DNA from: Pilaira anomala
Lineage: Eukaryota; Mucoromycota; Mucoromycetes; Mucorales; Mucoraceae
Length of the DNA: 64,000 bases
Assembly (NCBI GenBank): GCA_025716855.1
Contig: JAIXMQ010000027.1
Location: 1-64,000 of the forward strand
Direction: 5' to 3'
Position numbers and translations under genes: made by a program. The notes beneath the pieces are model-generated. The model ran no database searches. It had not been told where the DNA came from and worked only from the letters and a program-made list of their open reading frames with translations. Positions 46,742-59,333 of the stretch are shown in pieces (position 1 is the first letter of the stretch; each line of letters opens with the position of its first letter).

Positions 46742-47228
46742 TTAAAAAAATCTGATAACAAAAAGGCAAGGGCCTAATATTCTTTTATTTTTTTCCTTTT
46801 TGCCTTTTTTTAAAAAAAAAAAAAAAAAAATTGAAAAATTCTGATTGTATAATTTGTATTATAAATGATTGTATACGCGGTATTGTAAATTTCAAAGGAT
46901 CTTATCAGTCTGAAGATCAAACTTAATTTTATCATGATCTTTTTTTTAAAAAAAGCGGCTAAAATAGAATCATCCCTACGTCGTTTAATTTTTAAATAAG
47001 TTTGTGGATTCTCTGACAACTAAGTTATAGTAACGGTAACTATAGCAATCTTGATAACCATAAAGACAATCCTTTGTAATTTATTCATCTTTTTTTTTTG
47101 TTTACTTTTTTTATTTACTTTCCTTTCCCTTTTTTTTTGATATTTTTGAGTCTAAATTATTCACACTCCCAAACGTAAAAAAAAAAAAATTTTTTTTTTT
47201 TCTTCTTCATTTTTACCCATTCCTTGAA
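46742..47228. promoter_or_regulatory. Divergent intergenic region, GATA factor / unrecognised gene
   Basis: 487 bp between two opposed start codons. It contains several A and T tracts (46811-46830, 47177-47200) and pyrimidine-rich sequence near 47100-47140. Probably houses both promoters. No specific operator was recognised. Confidence 0.4.
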
Positions 47229-48254
47229 ATGTATTCATTTGAAAAATTAAAACAAAAAGAAGCTGAATTTGAAGCAGCAATTAAAAGAAAATCTGACGTA
47301 TTATTATTGAGAGAATCACCAAAAGAAAATATAACATGGCCATATAAATAGTAAGATTCAAGAAAGAACTACCACAGTTTACAACTTAACTTTGACTCTC
47401 TAGTAAAGTACGTTCTGCTGAATCACACTATTCTACTACCACTTCAGCCAAAAGGTCAAGGACTCTGTATACAAAAGTGCCTATGAACAAAACAACAGAG
47501 TTGAAATCCGAGAATACTGCTTCTTCTAAGCCAAACGATGCATTTTGTCAAACCAATTATGAGTTAGATGAATACGTGAGCCAATTATTATCAAAAGGGA
47601 CAAAACATGCTGATCAAACTAAAGTTGAATCGGTACAAACCCTATCCGTTGATTTATTAGATAGGATGTTTGCCAGTTTAGCTGATACACCAAAGTTAGA
47701 TTCAGAAAATCAACCTATTGGCTGGGAATATGTAGTGGGGAAAATGCTCCATGTTGGGTTGCCACAAGTGTAATAAAAGTATGTTATCTCTATACTTATT
47801 TTATAACTAACCATGAATCTTATAGTGTGATTGATAGAGTAGTAAAGCGGATGGAGCAAACGATTGTGAAGCCTTCACCAGGTATAATGTGTACAAGCGA
47901 ATGTTTGTTTGACATAACTCACACGATATTATTTTAGTCATTCCCGCGATGAACGTTACACGGCTTTTATTATCAGATCTTACGATCACAACGGCTGAAG
48001 GTAAAAAAAAAAAAAAAAAGGTTAATTTATAGATGAGAATACTTATTAACCCTTTTTTTTAAAAAAACACACAAGTTGAAATGCAAGAAGAAATTAAAAA
48101 AATAGCTGCTGAAAGAGAAAGATTTGAATCTAAAGAAGGTGATGAGCCATTTGAGGACTCTATTAAATGGCTTATCGATCTTGACAAAAAAGATCAATAC
48201 TTGAAAGATAAAGAGATTGAAGAAATTCATCTAGATTATACCAATGTCCTATAA
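47229..48254 (+). CDS. Unrecognised coiled-coil protein with an in-frame stop problem
   Basis: Not recognised. Exon 1 (47229-47349, MYSFEKLKQKEAEFEAAIK) joins in phase to exon 2 (from about 47404, KVRSAESHYSTTTS). Exon 2 reads on to GWEYVVGKMLHVGLPQV and then meets TAA TAA at 47771-47776, just before a good donor AAAA/GTATGT. Downstream exons keep coding character in matching phase: VIDRVVKRMEQTIVKPSP, VIPAMNVTRLLLSDLTITTA and EMQEEIKKIAAERERFES, ending DYTNVL at 48254. Either the gene is broken, or a weaker donor at GG/GTTGCC (47757/47758), also in phase, skips the stops. About 250 residues, charged and coiled-coil rich at the C-terminus. Confidence 0.6.
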
Positions 48255-49551
48255 TTAAAAAAGGCGCCAGAAACTATGCTGTATTTAAAAAAAACAAAGA
48301 GACCCACGCTGCTATTTTATTTATTTTTAGTTATAACCACTGAAGAGTTAATAAACATTAACAAAATCACCCCTTTTTATAATATTCTTAGCTATGGTAT
48401 CTGCACTGACGATTTGTATATGTCTGGTTCGAAACCGCTTAGCTGCCAATCAAAAGATACACGTTTAGTACCACGCGAATTTGAAATGTAAAATATTTTT
48501 CTTTTTTCACGTATTTTTCAAATGAAATAATCTTTTATAAACCAATTTCGGAATGAATATCGAGAATAAATTAACCCTTTAATTAACTAGTACTTTTGGA
48601 GTAATAAGTAAGTGTGTATTTATCATAATTGCGCAGGACACCAATTTGCGGTTTATCTAGTTACAAGTCCAAAGAACATGAATCTGAAAAACTTTTCTTC
48701 ACACAGTGATTAACTGTAGACACTCTTTGAAGTTCGTCTCAATAGACCGGACAGGAACGTATGTCAACACTCTATAAGATTAGAAGCTTTAGTATTTTTA
48801 GGATCTGAGGGTTGAGAACAGAAAGTCTATACCTTCTCGTAATTGTTTCTGTAAGTAAAGGTTTAATTGGTTTGAATCTAAGATGGACCACACTTTAATT
48901 AATATTTTTGATCTTTATTGATAAAAATAAGAATAAGAATAATGCGGGATGTATCAATAAGATTCGTAAACTACGAGCGATAGAATGATTGTAGTAATAA
49001 AGCAAAATTCTTTTCGTTGACAGAAAGTACAGCGGCTTTTCTTTTAATACGGTCGTCTACATTTCTATGCAAGAGGGAAATTAAATCTGACTGTCTGAAA
49101 TGCGTGAAATTGAATTTCCCAGTGATAAATATGTTAAACGTAATAATTTATTGAAAGTCTTAAAAATAAGATTAGGATTTCATTAATGTAAAAAAAGAGG
49201 TTGTATTTATACTAAAATAAAGAGTGGAAAAGAGTCTGGGTCATTGACAATAGATTTGACAGCCTCTAGATTAGAAATGACACATGTGCTACACATTGAG
49301 TTTTGTTATACCGGGATATTAATCATTCGTAAAAAAAATTAAGGAAAATTAATATTGTCAAGTACAAGGTGGTGGTGGAACCACCCATTAAATAGTAATC
49401 AATGAAAAAAGATATATAGCTGGTATATATCAGCCCATTCTGATCAATTCCATTTCCAAGCCTACTATGTACAAGCACGTTATAATTGGTTATAGTAATA
49501 CGTTTATTTTGTAGTTTATTACTTACGCATCATTTAAGAGCCCAGCTGTAA
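48255..49551. other. Gene-free stretch
   Basis: About 1.3 kb, AT-rich, with only short spurious ORFs. It has a small perfect hairpin GGTGG/CCACC near 49370-49386. Nothing else recognised. Confidence 0.5.
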
Positions 49552-49757
49552 CTAGATAGGCCGTTTGCTTATTTGGCCGGATTCTTCGCTACCAATATAG
49601 AGTATGTCTCTCAGCGTCTTAGGGAGTTTGACAAGTCTATCATCCATATATTTATCATCTACGGTAATAACGCAAGCTTTCTCCACTTCACATGAGCCTA
49701 ATGCGTCTGTTCCGTTCTTGAAAAGGATATACAATCTAGCTCCCATAATCTTTCTTT

Positions 49758-49801
<44 letters not shown>

Positions 49802-50148
49802 TTGCTTTCTAAATATCCTTCACTATTCTTGGCAATTGTAACGGTAACACTGCAGCGCTCATCCAACATTGCTCTGGAACTGCAATCCTTGAACTGTTTG
49901 TATACAAATGACCAAAGTTGGTATAAATGGTTTGATTCAGAGGTATCACTTACAACTAAGTCTTTTTGGTAGAATAATAGCTCAGAAACTCCAACCATAG
50001 TTTCTCGAATCCACTTTTTCTCGGATCCTTTGATAGGTTGATACTTTTGGCTATCGGCAAACTCATAAAGATCAAGGCCGCTTTCCCATTCTTTATCATA
50101 CAGATTTAAGTAAATTTGAAGTTCCTCAGGTATATTTTTAATGGTTTA
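49552..50148 (-). pseudogene. Truncated ORF, possibly a dispersed Mucorales repeat-family protein
   Basis: Open reading in the minus strand from about 50148 (KNIPEELQIYLNLYDKEWE) through KKWIRETMVGVSELLFYQK, ESNHLYQLWSFVYKQFKDC, MLDERCSVTVTIAKN, then a lysine run coded by 49760-49797, then MGARLYILFKN, GSCEVEKACV and VKLPKTLRDILYIG, ending KRPI. There is no start codon before a TAA at the right edge, so the N-terminus is missing. The W..Y..K, DERCSV, GAR.D/Y.LF, CEV.K and KLPKT(L/M)(R/K)D pattern recalls a large uncharacterised family that I associate with Mucorales genomes. No function is known to me. The pure poly-A-coded lysine run is odd and may be an expansion. Confidence 0.5.
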
Positions 50149-50612
50149 ATGTTGTAAGACTTGATCTCATTTAAAAAAAAAAGAACAAAAAACAGTGATT
50201 AAATTACGAAACTAAAAAAAACCCTGTTTGTGACAAGCCAATATACAATTCGTACATATATCTGCCTGATGTATTCAAATGTACATACATATATCCCATC
50301 ATTTCAAAAGTATTTTAATTTCTTTTTTCAATCACTTTTTATTTATTTATTTATTTTATTCTGTATATATTGGAGTGACCACTTTATGTTAATGTTTAAT
50401 CACTTTGAAAATTCTTAACACTGTAGATCATAGAGCGCTTGAAAAATCTTTACTTGCGTCTATAACTTTATCTCAATTTTGTAGATCATCTCTCAAAGTG
50501 ATTATGGTAGAGAAGTGAACTTAAATAAATGCCAGAAAAGCATAAGAATGGATATTTATACACAGAATTAGTTAACTAGGATTTAACTAGCCGCTGGTAT
50601 ATTGACCAAATA

Positions 50613-50662
<50 letters not shown>

Positions 50663-51150
50663 AAATCAATAGTTTACTTTTTTATACGACCGTTAGAAAA
50701 GAGTTTATTTTTTAATGCACTCAATATTTCTGCACACATTTATGTGTATTTATCAGTAACTAGCATTTACTGATACAAACAATACTGATAAGTAAAAGAA
50801 TAACTGATTCGCAAAAAGAAGACTATATCAGATTAAAGCTGATCCTATTTTTGCTTCGTATCACAAACTAAATGTGCCAAATTTTGTGTTTAGGGAACCT
50901 TCCAAAAAATATATGAACATGTTTTTTATTTCTATTATGTATGATTAAGCACGATATTAAGCTGGTTTTTTTTTTATTTGAAGCGTGTGTATAGAAAAAG
51001 GATGTAACACAAGTTAGTAAATATTTTGCAAATTCAAGAAAAAAGGTACAGACCTAGCTTTGCGAAAGAAAAAAAAATGTTATTCAAAGTTTTACTGGGT
51101 TAAAGTATGACAAAAGAGGCTGTGTTTTTCGTGTTACAATGATCTTAAGT

Positions 51151-51181
<31 letters not shown>

Positions 51182-51483
51182 AAGCCAAGGTATTCAAGAA
51201 GATCACCACTGCAAAAGTATAGTTTAAAATACCTTAATAACCTAATGTTTACAAAAGTAAAAGATTAAAGTGAAAATGTCTATTAATGTTTTTCTTTTAT
51301 TTGTATGAGATATAATACAGTATATGTTGTAAAGAAGGAAATTGTTTAATGTTATACAACATTTTTTTATGGAAGGGACAGGTTATATTCCTTTTAATTA
51401 ATGGACTGAAAAACTTAAATATTCAAACTTTAAGTTTTCTCTCCTTTTTCTCTTGTCTTTTTTTTTCAAATTAATTGCTAGAT
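50149..51483. other. Gene-free stretch with a 44-base T run
   Basis: About 1.3 kb of AT-rich DNA with no supported gene. It contains pure T at 50617-50660 and an A run at 51150-51174. The last 100 bp are the pyrimidine-rich leader of the kelch-type gene. Confidence 0.5.
50617..50660 (+). repeat. Poly-T tract of 44 bases
   Basis: The longest pure homopolymer in the window. It has no adjacent coding remnant and no visible flanking duplication, so a retroposon tail is not supported. Confidence 0.85.
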
Positions 51484-53771
51484 ATGAAGCGTTTACACTC
51501 GCTCGCCTTCCTTGTAATTTTACTCGGAACAAACGTTAAATCAATAGAACTAGTACCTCGTGAAGGACAAGGTAGAGCAGCATTTAGTTCGAAAGAAATT
51601 TAATAAAATTATTCAACTATTATATAAAATTAGACTGTGCACTTTTGTCCAACAAGATTTATTGCTTTGGTGGATATATGGTTGGAAATCCCAATGATGA
51701 TGCTTTGAATTCACTCGATATATATAAAAATAATGGTGGCTTAACGCAAAACTTAAACAGCCAGTGGGAAGTCGTAACACCCGCTCCAACTAATCTTGTG
51801 ATTGGAAGAAGAGGGTTTCCGCAAGCAGTAGCCGCACCAGATGGTGAACGACTTTTAATTCAAGGAGGATATAACTACGATGGTGTTGGCAAACCCATTG
51901 CACAGCAAACGATTGCATATAATTCCAAAACTAATTCTTGGGAAACTTATGCTAATTACAATGATATCAAAAATGGTGGTGATAGACAAATGTAAATTCA
52001 AAAATCTTTTATTATTGAATAGTTAGAATAAGATATTAACAGTATACTTTTTATCTAAAGCTATTATGGAAGTGGAGAATATATTCCGAGCATGAATGCA
52101 TTTGGATTCTATGGTGGATATCAATTGTAAGCATAATTGAAATACAATCAATATCTACAGCAGACTCTAAATAATTTCTTTTTAAAACTACTAGGCATGC
52201 TGTTGATAAATCCGACTTTATCACTCCAGATAACCGAGTTTTAAGCGGCTTGACTTTCAATAACTCAGCTGACTATGTTAGTAGTTATGCTGGATTCTAT
52301 TATTTTACCCTATTTGATATGAAAACTAATGTATGTATAATCATATAAAAGACACAATAACATTTGCATAGATAAATTTACATTTATTTTTATCTTACAT
52401 AGACTTGGACCATCCCTCCACAAACAAATGTACCTCGAGATTACCATATCTCTTTTAGTGCTACTTATCATCCAGGATCCAAAAAAGTGTTTTATACTGG
52501 TGGAAATTACTACAACACAACCAGCGCCTCCGTTTATAGTAGTTATTTGTCGTATACAACCACATTTAATACAGTTAATGGTGAATGGTTAGAAGAACCT
52601 ATTAATGGTGATCCTCCATCACAAAGAAAGCAACATACCACTACCCTACGTTAGTCCAGATGAAAAAAATAATTACATATACCTGTCATTTACTAACAGT
52701 TTCAAATTTATATAGTTGCAAATGGTGATGACATTTTACTTTACGGAGGAACTGTGTCCGAAAAAGTAGGTAATATTACAACATCAAGTATAATTTATGA
52801 AAATAAATGGGATTGAGTACTTATATTTCTGTTATTATTATAGCTGTAATGGATTATTGTTATACTCTCAATGTACCCACTATGACTTGGAAATATCATA
52901 ATTTAGCTGCTCCTGCTGGCGTCTCTGGTCCGCGATCTCATCATTCAGGTATACTTTTTTTTAAAGGAAAAAGCAAAAAGATTTACAAGCTCACAAATTT
53001 GAATCTTTTTATAGCGATTCTTGTTAACAACACAAGCTTATTCATTATATTTGGTCTTGACAAAGATGGAAAGCGAAGTAATCAGTTATCAGTTTTAGAT
53101 GTAAGAGATGCCAATAATATTACTTTTGCAAATACCTTTCCTTTTGACAACCCTACTGGTAATAATGGTGATGGAACCAAAAATAAAGATAAAGATGGAT
53201 TAGGCGCAGGAGCCATTGCGGGAATTGCAATTGGTGGAGTTATAGCTGTATGTATTCTCATATAATTATTCAACACATAAACAGATTCTCACTCATACAT
53301 TATGTTTAGGGTGCACTCGTAGTTTTAGGACTCGTCTACTATTCCCGTGGTAAGAAAAACAAGAAAGCAGGTATTGGATCCGGTTCTACTCATTATGAAG
53401 AGCAAAAAAATAATGAAAGTGAGTTGTTGGAAGTTGACTGGGATAGAATTGATAATCATTATAAAGAAGTTGATTTACCACCTGCTACTATCTCACCAAC
53501 TGTACATCAACAGCAGCAACAGCAGCAACAGACATATTACTCCCAACAACAATATATGTCAGATGATCTTTATTCTCAAGCTGAGAGTAGTACTGTCATG
53601 TCAGTATCTCAACCTCCTCATACTTCAGCTACAACCAGTCCAGAAACAAGATTCTCAGGTGTTTCGCCTAATCTTTATGAATCTAAACCGGACGCTGCTA
53701 GGGTTAACTCTCCTGATGTTGTTAAGCCTTCATTTTTGATGAAACCTGTAAAACCTGACGGTGGTTTTTAA
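51484..53771 (+). CDS. Kelch-repeat type I membrane protein
   Basis: The start at 51484 gives a signal peptide (MKRLHSLAFLVILLGTNVKS). An extracellular kelch beta-propeller follows across several short exons: YCFGGYMVG, GRRGFPQAVAAPDGERLLIQGG, NSWETYANYNDI, FYTGGNYYNTTS, PSQRKQHTTTL, DILLYGGTV, SHHS and LFIIFGLDKDGKRSNQLSVLD. A Gly/Ala membrane segment (GAGAIAGIAIGGVIAGALVVLGLVYY, split by an intron) precedes a basic stop-transfer (RGKKNKK). The cytosolic tail is Gln-, Ser- and Pro-rich with an acidic LLEVDWDRID motif. About 650 residues. Fungal proteins of this build are often annotated as galactose oxidase/kelch. A surface sensor or adhesion role is a guess. Confidence 0.8.
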
Positions 53772-55311
53772 TTTTTTCCATACTAAATAATAAAAAGATA
53801 CTTCTAATAGATAATGCCTCAATTTTATATTTTAAAAAGAGTTTATTACTGCATTTTTTGAATGTGATGAAAAAAAAAAAACTGAATCAGCTCTTAAATC
53901 TCGAATATTAAGTTCTGATAATTCTTGAAAATACGGAAATCGGTAGAATTAAGAGTTCTGACATCCACTCAGTACCTGCTAAATTCCATATTTCCCACGA
54001 TTGTTAGCTTTAAAGCATAAATTATGAAAAAAAAATCCTGCACGTTCGCTCCACAGCCAGATCCAAATAATCCAAGTCCAAATAATCTAAGTTAGTCCAT
54101 GCTTATTCACTTCACAACCTAGATAATTGACATAATTCAAGCTTCTTGGCTAAATGAATAAAATCCTCTTTTAAAAGATACTCATTCAGAGACAGAGTAA
54201 TCTCTTTTTGGTTATGTAAGTTAAACGATAGTCATGCTTGTTGAATTTGGAGTAATTATATTTAGTGGTAATGGGCTTATTGTCATCGAATCTAAACAAA
54301 GATTTTTTTTTTAAACAGTTCCATCCTTACATTCTAAAATATATAACTACTTGATCATCATCCACTTTAAGATATGATGATTTTTTTAACTAGTCAAATG
54401 CTAACTGAAACCAAAATTAGCTTAGAAAATAATAGTCGCATAACTACCGAATATGTAATTCCAAATCATCCATGTTCGTAATCAAATCCTCAGAAACGAT
54501 AATAACTAAACAGCGCTTTATCCACCTTTTTGCAAAATCCTTTATCAAGTTTACAAGCAAAAAGTTGGTATTGTATGCAAGATAGTGTTCTATAGTATTC
54601 TTCAAATCTCTTCCACGTATGGGAGTCTAAGTGTTACAGCTGACTATGACATAAATGTATTTTACTATTTAAGGACCTTTTTTTTATAATCCAACTGTAA
54701 AAAATTGCTCAAAATTTTGAAAATAAACAAGTGTAGTTATACGTAGAATAAAACAGAACATAAAAGAATTATTAACCTGGAAACTGCATGGAAAGATATG
54801 GAAATAAATTTTCAAATAACCTAGTTACGCGCGCTCAAAGTTACTTAAGCACATACGATGTTTATATATTCGTACTTTTTTGTTCGTTTATAGAGGTTAC
54901 ATATTTATGCTATACTCATTTCTAAACAAGAGGGGGTACGTTTCAAGCATTCAAAAAAGTATACTTTTATCATAAACAAAAGAGTAAAATAATGCAATCA
55001 AAGGTAAAAAAAAAAAAAAAAAAAATCGCTCACTCACAGGACATGGAAAATCATGTTTTGTATCAGTTTAAGCGATTTCAGTTTTTTTAGAAAGTGATCA
55101 AACACAGTAATAAGATCTACACTTGCCAAAAGTCAGAAATAAGCTTTATTCTCTGTCTTTGTCATACACTTTTTTGTGTTATCCTCCGTGACCGTTAAGT
55201 TTTATTTTATTTTTTAAATAGCTTTGGGAGAGCGCGGCGGCTACCCACCCGGAAAAAAAAAATAATAAAATAGAAGGGGTGCAAGTACCTAGTTCTTCTG
55301 ACATTACATTA
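53772..55311. other. Gene-free stretch, possible decayed ORF
   Basis: About 1.5 kb with no intact gene. On the minus strand, about 54430-54640 reads openly for roughly 50 codons (RGRDLKNTIEHYL, VNLIKDFAKRWIKRC) between stops, perhaps a decayed gene. There is an A run at 55004-55024. The last 100 bp are the leader of the PPR-like gene. Confidence 0.45.
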
Positions 55312-56442
55312 ATGACAACGGCTCATTGCAACAAGTTTCTGCTTCATAATGTATTCAAAACACTATTTACTATCAAACCAAATATTCCAATTACAACAGG
55401 AAAGAGAAGGTTGACGACAGGTCCTCAAAAAGTATATGATTACAACAAGTTATTACGAATGCATGCAGAGACTTTTAAAAAGAAAGAATCGAGTCAACGA
55501 GAGGCAGAGAAACTATTAGAAGAGATGAAATCAAAACGTCTTGAAGCGACTAGTCAAACATGGTTACACCTGGTGCTAGGTGTGTCGGCTCAACGTCACA
55601 GAACGCATGTACAGAACCAAAGATTAGAGGATTGGTTAACGAATTTGTTGATATTAGAAAAGGATAAAGAGCGAATAGCATCAAAGTTAGATAAATTTAA
55701 AATGGTGCTTCGTGGATTATCATCTTATGGTCATCCAAAGCTTTATCAAATGTTTTTAAAGATGAATGATATGGTGGAATTACCAGTTGATAGTTGGCAT
55801 ATGGCGATGAAAGGTTGCATAAAAGCAAGAAAGATAGAAGATGCTTTAATGTTATTTGAATTATTACGTGAAAAGGAGATGGCAACGATGACAAGTTATG
55901 AGATGTTGATAGAATCTTACTTGTATTTGAAACAGCAAATGAATGCTAGTAGAATATTTTCAATCATGTTACAAGATAATATGACAGCAAATTATCATAC
56001 ATATGAGTTATTTATTCAGTACTATATGAATTTAGATTATTTACCTGATCATGCTGAAACACTTTATAAATTATGGCAAGCAGTTTTGATGACAACAAAC
56101 AATGAAGTACCTGACAAAATGATTCAAGAATATCTTTTATATTTTGGGAAAAATGGTGAATTATCAAAAGTAGAACAAGTTTATTTGGATATTAAATCAA
56201 AACAATTAAATAGAATTTGTTTTGGTGGATTAAATAAAACCATTATTCGTTTCTCCAAGAGGAAACAATTACGATCTGCATTATCATTATATTATGATCT
56301 TATTGGACAAGGATATAAGCCAAGTAAAAACGTGATTGAAAAAATAACTCAAGCTTGCATTAGTAGAGATGATAAAGAAGCAGTTCAACAATTGATTGAT
56401 ATCACAAAAGAACATTTTACACATGAAATAACAAATAAATAA
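55312..56442 (+). CDS. Pentatricopeptide-repeat-like mitochondrial protein
   Basis: Single-exon gene of 376 residues starting at the first ATG (55312). The N-terminus is rich in Lys/Thr with few acids (MTTAHCNKFLLHNVFKTLF, then TGKRRLTTG), consistent with a mitochondrial presequence. The body is a helical-repeat array in PPR style: WHMAMKGCIKARKIEDALML, SYEMLIESYLYLKQQMNASR, HTYELFIQYYMNLDYLPDHA and RFSKRKQLRSALSLYYDLIG. Such proteins bind organellar RNA. It ends TNK, only 123 bp upstream of the Trk start. A specific orthologue is not recognised. Confidence 0.8.
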   Translation: MTTAHCNKFLLHNVFKTLFTIKPNIPITTGKRRLTTGPQKVYDYNKLLRMHAETFKKKESSQREAEKLLEEMKSKRLEATSQTWLHLVLGVSAQRHRTHVQNQRLEDWLTNLLILEKDKERIASKLDKFKMVLRGLSSYGHPKLYQMFLKMNDMVELPVDSWHMAMKGCIKARKIEDALMLFELLREKEMATMTSYEMLIESYLYLKQQMNASRIFSIMLQDNMTANYHTYELFIQYYMNLDYLPDHAETLYKLWQAVLMTTNNEVPDKMIQEYLLYFGKNGELSKVEQVYLDIKSKQLNRICFGGLNKTIIRFSKRKQLRSALSLYYDLIGQGYKPSKNVIEKITQACISRDDKEAVQQLIDITKEHFTHEITNK

Positions 56443-56565
56443 TTACCTGGTTTCGTGACTGTCAACTCGATTAAAAAAAAAATTGAAATCTATAAAAAAA
56501 AATACGATTTTTTTCTTTTTCTTTTATATACTTTTTGTTGTTGTTTATAGTATTATATACATTTC

Positions 56566-58424
56566 ATGTCACATCATAAAAAAAGGATTGATAAGATTCG
56601 AAAGGTGTTACATGATATATGGGATAACAAGATTCATTTTCTTCATTTACATTATACATACGTTTGGATTTTATCATTTTTATTCTCTGGATTATATTAC
56701 TGTGAACCTGGCACGAACTGGAAATATATTGATGCACTTTTTATGGCAACAACTGGATCAACCGATACAGGGCTCAACACGATTCCCATGTCAGAAATGT
56801 CAACTTACCATATGATATTACTTTATATTAGTTCATTTCTTGGTTGCCATGTTATAATTTCCTTTTTTGTGGTGATGGTCCGACGTTATTATTTCTCTCA
56901 AAGATTTGAAGAAGAATTAAAAGAGAATCAAAGAAGAAGAGAGGCATATAAAAAACAAAAGGCATTAAAGCAACAATTTGAAGCAGGTAACTCATCTTTA
57001 AATACAACTGATGGTGGTCATACAATTACGGGTCCCATTCGCCGAAGATTATCATTTTTATCTTTACATTCAAGTTCATCTTTAAACCCGAAACGATCAT
57101 TCTTTTCGAAAAGAAAACAAGATATATTTAATTCAAAAAGAGCTCGATCTATGGGTGATATTGTAGTTCATCATCATACTATGACTACTATTGATCAAGA
57201 AGATGATGATTATAATTCAATTATTAATATGGAAAATAATGATACGCCAATCATATCAAACCAATGCACAAATGAAAGTACGCATCCTTGTGATACAACA
57301 AAGACAACTTTAAATCAGGAAGAAGAACAAGAACAAGAAGATAATACAAATAACAACAGCAACAACAATAATAATAATAGAACAATCACATTTTCTGATG
57401 ATTTAACAATAAGTAATCCAAATCAACAAATTACATTTAGAGAAGATACAAATGTTTTAAGAGAACGTGAAAGAAGAAAGTTGGTAGAAAATCGAAATAA
57501 TAATAATAATAATAATAATAACACTGAAAATGAACAAATTCCATTACAACGTACAAACTCTGAATATGAAATTATGAGACAACCTACTGAAAAATCAGAA
57601 CTTACAAAGAATGAAAGGAATCGAATTGGTGGTACAGAATACAGAGCTTTAGAGATGTTGGCTATAATTGTACCAATGTATTATATGGGGTTTATTATTT
57701 CATTTGGTTTCTTTTTCCGTATTTATGTTGCTTCATCATCTTATGCACAACATATATTAGCAACATCAAATCCAACTGGTCCAGTAGATCCTTGGTTCTT
57801 TTCAATGTTTACTAGTTTATCAGCATTCACAAACTTGGGATTAAATCATTTAGATGCCAGTATGACTCCATTTCAAAACGCGCCTGCTCCGCTTATACTG
57901 GCGATTATTTTGATTTTGGTAGGTAATACAGGTTTTGCAATTTTGTTACGTTTTATCATTTGGTTATGTTATTATTTTACTCCACATTCAAATGTCATGC
58001 GTCGTGAAACATTTCGTTATTTATTGGATCATCCAAGAAGATGTTACACTACTTTATTCCCTTCTACTCAAACTTGGTGGTTATTAATCGTATTAATTGC
58101 TATTACTTTGGTTGAGTTGATTTGTTTTCTCTCATTAAATTATTGGTTACCTGTCTTATCTGGTATTAGTTGGGGTTCAAGATTTTTAGATGGTTTATTT
58201 CAATCTGTTGCTACAAGAAATGGTGAGACACTTTTATTTTATTTGTTTATATATATTTAACTAATTATTTTTCCTAGCTGGATTTAGTGTGGTAAGTTTG
58301 GCTGATCTTAATCCAGGTGCACAACTAGTATATATTATCGCAATGTATATCAGTGTTTACCCTGTAGCTATTTCTATGAGAAATAGTAATATTTATCAAG
58401 TAAGACAAAAAAAAGTTTAAATTT

Positions 58425-58460
<36 letters not shown>

Positions 58461-59169
58461 TTATTATATATTATTTTATTATTCAGGAACGTGCATTGGG
58501 TATATTTCGAGGTGAAGATGAAGAACCTGTACGATTTTCAGAAAAAGATTTATCAGATGCACCTTTTATTAAGCTCAAACGTCATTCTACTATGAACAGT
58601 ATTGCTCAAAACACAAAAAAGTTACTTAAAGGACCTGACTTCTTTGTTATCACTCAAATTCAAAGACAGTTAACAAGTGATATTTGTTGGGTAATCACTG
58701 GTATATTTTGTATTTGTGTTTTAGAAGCAGAACCTATCATGTCACCTTCTCCTATTACAATTGCCACTGTCATTTACGAGTGTGTTTCAGCTTTTGGTAA
58801 TGTCGGTGCTTCTACTGGATACCCAGGCACTTCTACCTCACAGGCTGCTCAATACCGTTCACTAAGTAAATTAGTTTTAATTATTCTCATGTATAAGGGT
58901 CGACACAGAGGTAAATTTATAGATTTTTTATAATACAAACTTTACTTTATAACTAACAAAAATATATAATATATACAGGTTTACCTGCTTCGATTGATCG
59001 TTCCATCTTATTACCTTCTGATGAATTAGCTCAAAAAGAAAAAGAAGATGAATTAAGAAGACGAAACACGTCTGTATCTCTTGTTCGTGTCAATTCGGAT
59101 TCAGCTGGAACCAGTACTGGTATAAATAGCCCTGACCATGTCATGTATGCAAGATCATGTACACTCTAA
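56566..59169 (+). CDS. Trk-type high-affinity potassium transporter
   Basis: Plasma-membrane K+ uptake protein of the fungal TRK1/TRK2 family. The start at 56566. First membrane-pore unit: YVWILSFLFSGLYY, then the pore-loop ATTGSTDTGLNTI and the following helix. A long hydrophilic cytosolic loop (about residues 110-350) is rich in Ser, Gln, Asn, with Asn runs near 57350-57380 and 57494-57525. Then MLAIIVPMYYMGFI, pore SLSAFTNLGLNHLDAS, LILAIILILVGNTGFAILL, and a third unit with SVATRN/AGFSVVSLADLNPGAQ. The last unit, YECVSAFGNVGASTGYPG, and the motif MYKGRHRGLPASIDRSILLP, are diagnostic. Four exons; stop at 59167-59169. About 800 residues. Confidence 0.95.
58422..58457 (+). repeat. GA microsatellite in a Trk intron
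   Basis: A run of GA dinucleotides (about 17 copies) in the intron between the third and fourth pore-unit exons. Confidence 0.85.
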
Positions 59170-59333
59170 ACAAAAAATCAAACCCATTATAGACACGCAT
59201 ACGCATTATTGTTTTTCCAAATGCAAAATTATACCCTACTATCTCCTATATATTCTTAAATGTATTAAATGATTTCTATTATTCCCTTCGTATTTATATA
59301 CATGTATATTTATATAGTTTAAAATGAAATGGT

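Noticed and set aside
48426..48436. GGTTCGAAACC, resembling a tRNA T-loop
   Set aside because: No acceptor, D-arm or anticodon stem can be placed around it.
50617..50660. Poly-T run as a minus-strand retroposon tail
   Set aside because: No target duplication and no retroposon body next to it; such runs are frequent throughout this genome.
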